Shown in pieces: positions 5,383-10,313 of a stretch of DNA of 10,313 bases. This stretch comes from Flavobacteriaceae bacterium (GTDB taxonomy: Bacteria; Bacteroidota; Bacteroidia; Flavobacteriales; Flavobacteriaceae). The DNA lies in contig JABDMQ010000312.1 in assembly GCA_013001365.1 (NCBI GenBank), positions 1 to 10,313 on the forward strand, written 5' to 3'. The notes under the pieces are model-generated. The model saw only the letters and a list, made by a program, of their open reading frames with translations. It made no database searches and was not told where the DNA came from. Position numbers and translations under genes: made by a program. Positions within the stretch are counted from its first letter, which is position 1, and each line of letters begins with the position of its first letter.

Positions 5383-8300
5383 ATGTCATCAAACAAGAGA
5401 TACTGGAAAAGTGTTGAAGAGCTAAAAGAAAATAGCTCTATTGTTGAAGGACTCAAGCAAAACGAATTTGTTGAAGAGATTCCAACAGGCGAATTCCTTG
5501 GTGATAATAACACCATGGAATCATCTAAGACTACACGTCGTGATTTCTTGAAGTATGTTGGCTTTAGCACTGCTGCTGCAACTTTAGCAGCATGTGAAGG
5601 ACCTGTAAAGAAATCGATTCCTTATGTGGTTCAACCTGATTCAATAGTTCCTGGGGTTGCTAATTTTTATGCAACGACTATTGCAAATGGATTTGATTTC
5701 GCAAGTGTTTTGGTGAAAACCCGTGAAGGCAGACCGATAAAGATCGGAAGCAATAAAATGGCAAAGAGCAGTGGTCATGCAAATGCACGTGTCAATGCTT
5801 CTGTCTTGGATCTTTATGATAGCTTAAGAGTGCAAGGTCCTTCCAAAGACGGGAGCGATATCGATTGGATGACATTCTATTCTGAGACTAGTGAACTTTT
5901 AGGGCAAGTCCAAGCATCCGGGAAAGATATTGTCTTGATGACGCAGACTTATGCAAGTCCGTCAACTACTAAATTGATCTCTGAACTAAAGGGAAAATAC
6001 AGTAATGTACGTCATGTCATATATGATGCGATTTCAGAATCAGCGGCTTTGGACGCATTTCAAAATAAATATGGAGAAAGAGGCTTGGCCAATTACGATT
6101 TCTCCAAAGCAACCACAATAGTTTCTGTTGGTGCCGATTTCCTGGCTAACTGGCAGGGTGGAGGATTCGATTCAGGTTACTCACAAGGTCGCATACCGAA
6201 AGATGGTAAAATGTCCAGGCATATCCAGTTCGAGTCAAATATGACCTTGACAGGAGCTAATGCAGATAAGCGAATACCTTTGACGCCAAGCCAACAGAAA
6301 ATGGCCCTGGCAAAATTAGCTAGCTATGTAATGGGTGGATCGGTTCCTGGGTCTTTACCTCAAGAAATTGATGCAGCGGTTCAAAATGCTGCTTCCGAAT
6401 TGAAAAAAGCAGGTAGCAATGGTGTATTGGTCACAGGTATTGATGATGTAAATGCACAGGCTATTGTAATAGATATTAATGAAAGTCTGGGAAGCAAAGC
6501 ATTTGATGCTTCCGCAATTATTAAGACAAGACAAGGAAATAATGCAGAAGTAACCAATTTAATTTCAGATATGAAATCTGGAACGGTTGGTGCACTTATA
6601 ATGAGTGGTGTTAATCCGATGTATTCATTGCCTAATGCAGCAGAATTTGCTGAAGGACTCGAGAAGACTACTTCGATTTCATTCACCTTAAAGGCAGACG
6701 AAACAGCCAATAAAGTCAATTATATTGCGGCAGCACCTCATTACTTGGAGTCTTGGGGAGATGTAGAATTAAAGAAGGGCCATTTTGGGTTGGTACAACC
6801 AACTATTCGTCCTTTGTTCGATACCCAGCAATTCCAAGATGCATTGTTGAAGTGGACGGAGAATACGCTCTCTTTTACAGATTTTATAAAAGAAACTTGG
6901 GAAGCTGATATACTAAATGAAGGTTCGTTTAACCAAGCATTGCATGATGGTGTTTTTGTCGGCGATACAGCTGTTGTTGCAGAAAGCACCTCTCAAGTTG
7001 AAACAAATGATGCAGCAGGCCAAATAGCCACTGATGCAGGGAATGCTGCTAGAGCATTGGCAAGTTCAGTAACATCTTCAAATGGAATGGAACTTTGTCT
7101 TTACAGTAAAGTAGGTATGGGGGATGGTCAGCAGGCCAATAATCCATGGTTACAGGAATTCCCTGATCCAATCACCAAGGTAACTTGGGATAACTATATA
7201 ACAGTATCCAAAACGGATGCTGAAGCCTTGGGCCTAATCAATGAAAATGTCGCCAATGGCGCCCTTAATGGAAGCTATGCCAATTTAACAGTCGGTGATA
7301 CAACGCTTGAGAATGTGCCAGTTATCATTCAACCTGGTCAAGCAAAAGGCTCTATAGGGATGGCACTAGGATATGGCAGAACCGAAGGAGTGAAAGAAGA
7401 ATTACAAACTGGTAGTAATGCATTCGCATTTTATCAGGATTTCAATAAAGTGCAAGATGTATCTTTAAGTGCCGCCACAGGAGTTCATGAATTTGCATGC
7501 ACGCAGTTGCATAATACGTTAATGGGTCGTGGAGACATAATTAGGGAAACAACTTTAGAAGTATTCAATACTAAAGATGTTCATTATTGGAATGCAATTC
7601 CAGAAGTTTCCAAAGACCATCAAGAGATACCAGTTACATCTCCAGATGCTAACCTTTGGGATTCTTTTGACAGATCCATAGGCCATCATTTTAATCTTTC
7701 TATAGATTTGAACGCATGTACTGGATGTGGAGCCTGTGTAATAGCATGTCACTCAGAAAATAATGTTCCAGTAGTTGGGAAAGAAGAAATCAGGAAAAGT
7801 CGTGATATGCATTGGTTGCGTATCGATAGGTATTACTCCTCAGAAGAATCTTTTAGTGGTGACAATGAAAAGAAGGATGCTGCAAGTGGATTATTTGGAG
7901 ATGACGGTGTGAAGACCACATTGATTGAGATGGAAGATCCATCAGAAAATCCTCAAGTGGCCTTCCAACCGATAATGTGCCAGCACTGTAATCATGCACC
8001 ATGTGAAACGGTATGTCCAGTAGCTGCAACGTCTCATGGTCGACAAGGCCAGAATCATATGGCTTATAATCGTTGTGTGGGTACGAGATATTGCGCTAAC
8101 AACTGTCCTTATAAAGTACGTCGTTTCAATTGGTTCTTATATGCTGAAAATGACGAATTTGATTATTACATGAATGATGACCTTGGTCGCATGGTATTGA
8201 ATCCAGATGTGGTGGTAAGGTCTCGTGGTGTCATGGAAAAATGTTCAATGTGTATCCAAATGACTCAAAAGACAATTCTGGACGCCAAGAGAGATGGTCG

Positions 8301-8502
8301 TGAGATAAAGGACGGAGAATTCCAAACAGCATGTTCAGCAGCTTGTAGTAATGGCGCGATGGTATTTGGGGATATAAATGACAAAAAGAGTGAAGTCGCT
8401 CATTTGCACGAAGATAATAGAATGTATCACTTGCTTGAAAGTGTCGGTACTAAACCAAACGTCATGTACCACGTTAAGGTGAGGAATACAAAAGAAATAT
8501 AG
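5383..8502 (+). CDS. actB: Alternative complex III subunit ActB: molybdopterin-oxidoreductase-like and four-cluster Fe-S protein
   Basis: 1039 residues. It passes electrons from the quinol site of ActC toward the ActA haems on the periplasmic side. The N-terminus has a ~50-residue extension (RYWKSVEELKEN...), then a twin-arginine motif TRRDFLK (51-57), a hydrophobic stretch and LAAC at 68-71. This is the extended-Tat type (TIGR04519-like), and C71 is a candidate lipidation site. Residues ~75-750 resemble a molybdopterin oxidoreductase; in characterised complexes this domain holds no cofactor. The C-terminal ferredoxin domain has 15 cysteines in four groups: 779/782/785/789, 866/869/874/878, 898/904/908 and 954/957/984/988. 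In the third group Thr901 (CVGTRYC) takes the place of a cysteine. That fits three [4Fe-4S] and one [3Fe-4S], as known for the family. The N-terminal extension supports the start at 5383 over the internal Met45. Confidence 0.95.
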   Translation: MSSNKRYWKSVEELKENSSIVEGLKQNEFVEEIPTGEFLGDNNTMESSKTTRRDFLKYVGFSTAAATLAACEGPVKKSIPYVVQPDSIVPGVANFYATTIANGFDFASVLVKTREGRPIKIGSNKMAKSSGHANARVNASVLDLYDSLRVQGPSKDGSDIDWMTFYSETSELLGQVQASGKDIVLMTQTYASPSTTKLISELKGKYSNVRHVIYDAISESAALDAFQNKYGERGLANYDFSKATTIVSVGADFLANWQGGGFDSGYSQGRIPKDGKMSRHIQFESNMTLTGANADKRIPLTPSQQKMALAKLASYVMGGSVPGSLPQEIDAAVQNAASELKKAGSNGVLVTGIDDVNAQAIVIDINESLGSKAFDASAIIKTRQGNNAEVTNLISDMKSGTVGALIMSGVNPMYSLPNAAEFAEGLEKTTSISFTLKADETANKVNYIAAAPHYLESWGDVELKKGHFGLVQPTIRPLFDTQQFQDALLKWTENTLSFTDFIKETWEADILNEGSFNQALHDGVFVGDTAVVAESTSQVETNDAAGQIATDAGNAARALASSVTSSNGMELCLYSKVGMGDGQQANNPWLQEFPDPITKVTWDNYITVSKTDAEALGLINENVANGALNGSYANLTVGDTTLENVPVIIQPGQAKGSIGMALGYGRTEGVKEELQTGSNAFAFYQDFNKVQDVSLSAATGVHEFACTQLHNTLMGRGDIIRETTLEVFNTKDVHYWNAIPEVSKDHQEIPVTSPDANLWDSFDRSIGHHFNLSIDLNACTGCGACVIACHSENNVPVVGKEEIRKSRDMHWLRIDRYYSSEESFSGDNEKKDAASGLFGDDGVKTTLIEMEDPSENPQVAFQPIMCQHCNHAPCETVCPVAATSHGRQGQNHMAYNRCVGTRYCANNCPYKVRRFNWFLYAENDEFDYYMNDDLGRMVLNPDVVVRSRGVMEKCSMCIQMTQKTILDAKRDGREIKDGEFQTACSAACSNGAMVFGDINDKKSEVAHLHEDNRMYHLLESVGTKPNVMYHVKVRNTKEI

Positions 8503-8525
8503 AATTAACTAACTAAGAAACAATT

Positions 8526-8534
8526 AAAGAAGGA
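8526..8534 (+). promoter_or_regulatory. Shine-Dalgarno-like ribosome binding site of actC
   Basis: AAAGAAGGA lies just before the actC ATG at 8537, with only two bases between. It is the only clearly purine-rich site of this kind before a gene in the window; the other starts have AT-rich leaders. It supports ATG 8537 as the start. Confidence 0.55.
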
Positions 8535-8536
8535 TT

Positions 8537-10312
8537 ATGGCGTCTCATTACGAAGCACCTATTAGAAGACCTTTAGTTACAGGAGAAAAATCATACCATG
8601 ATGTTTCTGTTGATATTGCAAGACCTGTAGAAGGTCGGGCCAACAAATCTTGGTGGATTGTTTTTGGCATTTCATTGGCCGCCTTCCTTTGGGGTGTTGG
8701 ATGTATAATCTATACTATTTCCACCGGTATTGGTACTTGGGGATTGAATCCAACGGTAAACTGGGCATGGGACATTACCAACTTTGTTTGGTGGGTAGGT
8801 ATTGGTCACGCAGGTACTTTGATTTCTGCAGTACTGTTGCTATTCAGGCAGAAATGGAGAATGGCAATTAACCGTTCTGCAGAGGCGATGACAATTTTCT
8901 CTGTTATTCAAGCAGGTTTGTTCCCTATCATTCATATGGGTCGACCTTGGCTAGCTTATTGGGTATTACCAATTCCGAATCAGTTCGGGTCTTTATGGGT
9001 TAACTTTAACTCACCTCTTTTATGGGATGTATTTGCAATCTCAACATATCTTTCTGTTTCTTTGGTATTCTGGTGGACAGGATTACTACCTGATTTTGCC
9101 ATGATCCGTGATAGGGCGGTCAGACCGTTTCAGAAGAAAATTTATTCCATCTTGAGTTTTGGATGGTCAGGTCGTGCTAAAGACTGGCAACGTTTTGAAG
9201 AGGTTTCATTGGTATTAGCCGGATTAGCAACACCACTTGTACTTTCCGTGCATACAATTGTATCCTTTGATTTCGCCACATCAGTAATACCTGGATGGCA
9301 TACAACGATATTTCCGCCATACTTCGTCGCTGGAGCGATTTTCTCAGGATTTGCGATGGTACAGACCTTACTTATCATCATGAGGAAGGTATGCAACCTC
9401 GAAGATTATATAACAGTCCAGCATATAGAACTAATGAACATTGTGATAATGATCACTGGTTCTATTGTAGGTGTAGCTTATATTACTGAGTTATTTGTTG
9501 CTTGGTACTCAGGTGTGGAATATGAACAATATGCCTTCTTGAACAGAGCAACAGGCCCTTATTGGTGGGCTTATTGGGCAATGATGTCGTGTAACGTATT
9601 CTCTCCACAATTCATGTGGTTCAAGAAACTAAGGACAAGTATCATGTTCTCTTTCTTTATTTCGATTGTAGTGAACATCGGCATGTGGTTCGAGCGTTTC
9701 GTAATTATCGTAACCTCACTTCATAGGGATTATTTACCTTCTTCATGGACAATGTTCTCTCCGACATATGTAGATATAGGAATCTTCATCGGGACAATTG
9801 GATTCTTCTTCGTGTTATTCTTATTGTATGCAAGGACGTTCCCGGTTATAGCTCAAGCTGAGGTCAAAACGATACTGAAATCTTCAGGGGAGCGATATAA
9901 AAATCTTAGAGAGTCCGGTAAAAGCTTGGCTGGTACCGGAGCTGATTCCAGAACCTCTGCAGGACCTGCCATGGTTACTGCGATGCCAGAGGATTCAGGA
10001 ACCCAAGAAGAGGCAAGAAAAGATTCATCAGCAGGTGGTGAGACCTCAGATAAAGATTCACAGGTTTCTGACTTGCTTTCAGGTATTGGAGCATTCGATC
10101 CTAATACCCAAACTGCAGACAACCTTAAGAAAATTAGCGGCATTGGACCTAAAATGGAAGGTGTCCTGAATCAAATAGGGATTTTCACATTCCTGCAGGT
10201 AAGTAAAATGACCAAGAAAGAGTATGATTTATTAGATTCAATTACAGGCTCTTTCCCTGGAAGGGCTGAGCGTGATGATTGGTCCGGACAAGCAAAAAAA
10301 TTAATAAACTAG
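8537..10312 (+). CDS. actC: Alternative complex III subunit ActC (NrfD/PsrC family) with C-terminal helix-hairpin-helix extension
   Basis: 591 residues. Membrane subunit expected to bind and oxidise menaquinol and hand electrons to ActB. Residues 1-440 are NrfD/PsrC-like with about ten hydrophobic helices. Early ones lie near 38-62, 80-103, 115-135 and 162-183; later ones near 222-245, 262-283, 298-323, 343-361, 368-393 and 411-432. Family-like conserved segments include GHAGTLISAVLLLFRQ (90-105) and VSFDFATSVIPGWHTTIFPP (242-261). After the last helix come a charged stretch (442-460), a Ser/Gly/Asp/Glu-rich linker (about 461-527) and a helix-hairpin-helix domain (528-591). ActC proteins I know of end soon after the last helix, at roughly 450-490 residues, so about 100-140 residues are extra. 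The fusion is in frame with no frameshift sign and ends in TAG at 10310-10312. It lies 34 bases after actB; downstream act genes are outside the window. Confidence 0.93.
   Translation: MASHYEAPIRRPLVTGEKSYHDVSVDIARPVEGRANKSWWIVFGISLAAFLWGVGCIIYTISTGIGTWGLNPTVNWAWDITNFVWWVGIGHAGTLISAVLLLFRQKWRMAINRSAEAMTIFSVIQAGLFPIIHMGRPWLAYWVLPIPNQFGSLWVNFNSPLLWDVFAISTYLSVSLVFWWTGLLPDFAMIRDRAVRPFQKKIYSILSFGWSGRAKDWQRFEEVSLVLAGLATPLVLSVHTIVSFDFATSVIPGWHTTIFPPYFVAGAIFSGFAMVQTLLIIMRKVCNLEDYITVQHIELMNIVIMITGSIVGVAYITELFVAWYSGVEYEQYAFLNRATGPYWWAYWAMMSCNVFSPQFMWFKKLRTSIMFSFFISIVVNIGMWFERFVIIVTSLHRDYLPSSWTMFSPTYVDIGIFIGTIGFFFVLFLLYARTFPVIAQAEVKTILKSSGERYKNLRESGKSLAGTGADSRTSAGPAMVTAMPEDSGTQEEARKDSSAGGETSDKDSQVSDLLSGIGAFDPNTQTADNLKKISGIGPKMEGVLNQIGIFTFLQVSKMTKKEYDLLDSITGSFPGRAERDDWSGQAKKLIN
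10118..10309 (+). other. Helix-hairpin-helix domain at the C-terminus of ActC
   Basis: Residues 528-591 read DNLKKISGIGPKMEGVLNQ (528-546) onward. The GIGPK hairpin (535-539), GIFTFLQVSKMT (548-559) and FPGRAERDDWSGQAKKL (573-589) are the hallmarks of the domain catalogued as predicted flap endonuclease-1-like 5' nuclease (COG3743 type). No acidic nuclease active-site set is present in so short a domain, so catalysis is unlikely; nucleic-acid or protein binding is more plausible. It should sit in the cytoplasm if ActC has an even number of helices and a cytoplasmic N-terminus. Confidence 0.85.
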
Positions 10313-10313
10313 T

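Noticed and set aside
7904..8140. Missing cysteine in the third ActB cluster (CVGTRYC) as a damaging mutation
   Set aside because: The Thr in this place is expected for the [3Fe-4S] site of the family, and the other 12 cysteines fit three [4Fe-4S] clusters.
5383..8502. Active molybdenum enzyme (formate dehydrogenase or polysulfide reductase type)
   Set aside because: Gene order with a multihaem cytochrome and an NrfD-like protein, the extended Tat signal, and fusion of the molybdopterin-like and Fe-S domains in one chain identify ActB, whose molybdopterin-like domain is known to be empty.
8650..8871. Small plus-strand frame inside actC in another phase
   Set aside because: It overlaps conserved membrane helices of ActC and its translation has no signal or motif; shadow frame.
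10118..10309. Functional 5' flap nuclease on ActC
   Set aside because: Only a short HhH module is present, without the catalytic domain or a cluster of metal-binding acidic residues. The nuclease name is an annotation label.

Overview
This is a chromosomal window from a member of the Bacteroidota. Four things point there: a type IX secretion (Por) C-terminal sorting domain, promoter boxes of the TAnnTTTG type, start codons mostly without a Shine-Dalgarno sequence, and an alternative complex III (act) operon. The overall form fits Saprospiria, Cytophagia or Flavobacteriia; the class cannot be fixed from the sequence alone.

Layout. (1) 1-1392: the C-terminal half of infB (translation initiation factor IF-2), closed by a strong intrinsic terminator. 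(2) 1440-3392: a small accessory island. It holds two tandem paralogous secreted phage-tail-collar (microcystin-dependent-protein-like) genes, each preceded by a similar upstream block and separated by a terminator. A short secreted protein with a T9SS sorting domain follows the second collar gene after 3 bases. (3) 3391-3420: a probable bidirectional terminator between convergent genes. (4) 3435-3815, minus strand: a small exported SPOR-domain protein. (5) 3816-3991: a divergent intergenic region carrying a good Bacteroidota promoter for the operon to the right and a -7-like box for the SPOR gene. (6) 3992-10312: actA, actB and actC, the first three subunits of alternative complex III (quinol:cytochrome c / HiPIP oxidoreductase). 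The window ends one base after actC, so the expected actD, actE and actF lie outside.

How the genes work together. ActC (NrfD/PsrC-like, multi-helix) would oxidise menaquinol. ActB carries a cofactor-less molybdopterin-oxidoreductase-like domain and a four-cluster ferredoxin domain whose 15 cysteines fit three [4Fe-4S] and one [3Fe-4S]. ActA carries six CXXCH haem sites, one in an N-terminal monohaem domain and five in a C-terminal multihaem domain, and passes electrons onward in the periplasm.

The most unusual feature is the end of ActC. After the last membrane helix there is a low-complexity acidic/Ser-Gly linker and then a compact helix-hairpin-helix domain (about residues 528-591) of the type often labelled 'flap endonuclease-1-like 5' DNA nuclease'. 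From memory, the same kind of domain is appended to NuoE of complex I in some Proteobacteria. This suggests a recurring, unexplained pairing of the fold with respiratory complexes. The collar/T9SS island between infB and the SPOR-act block is the other region worth a second look.
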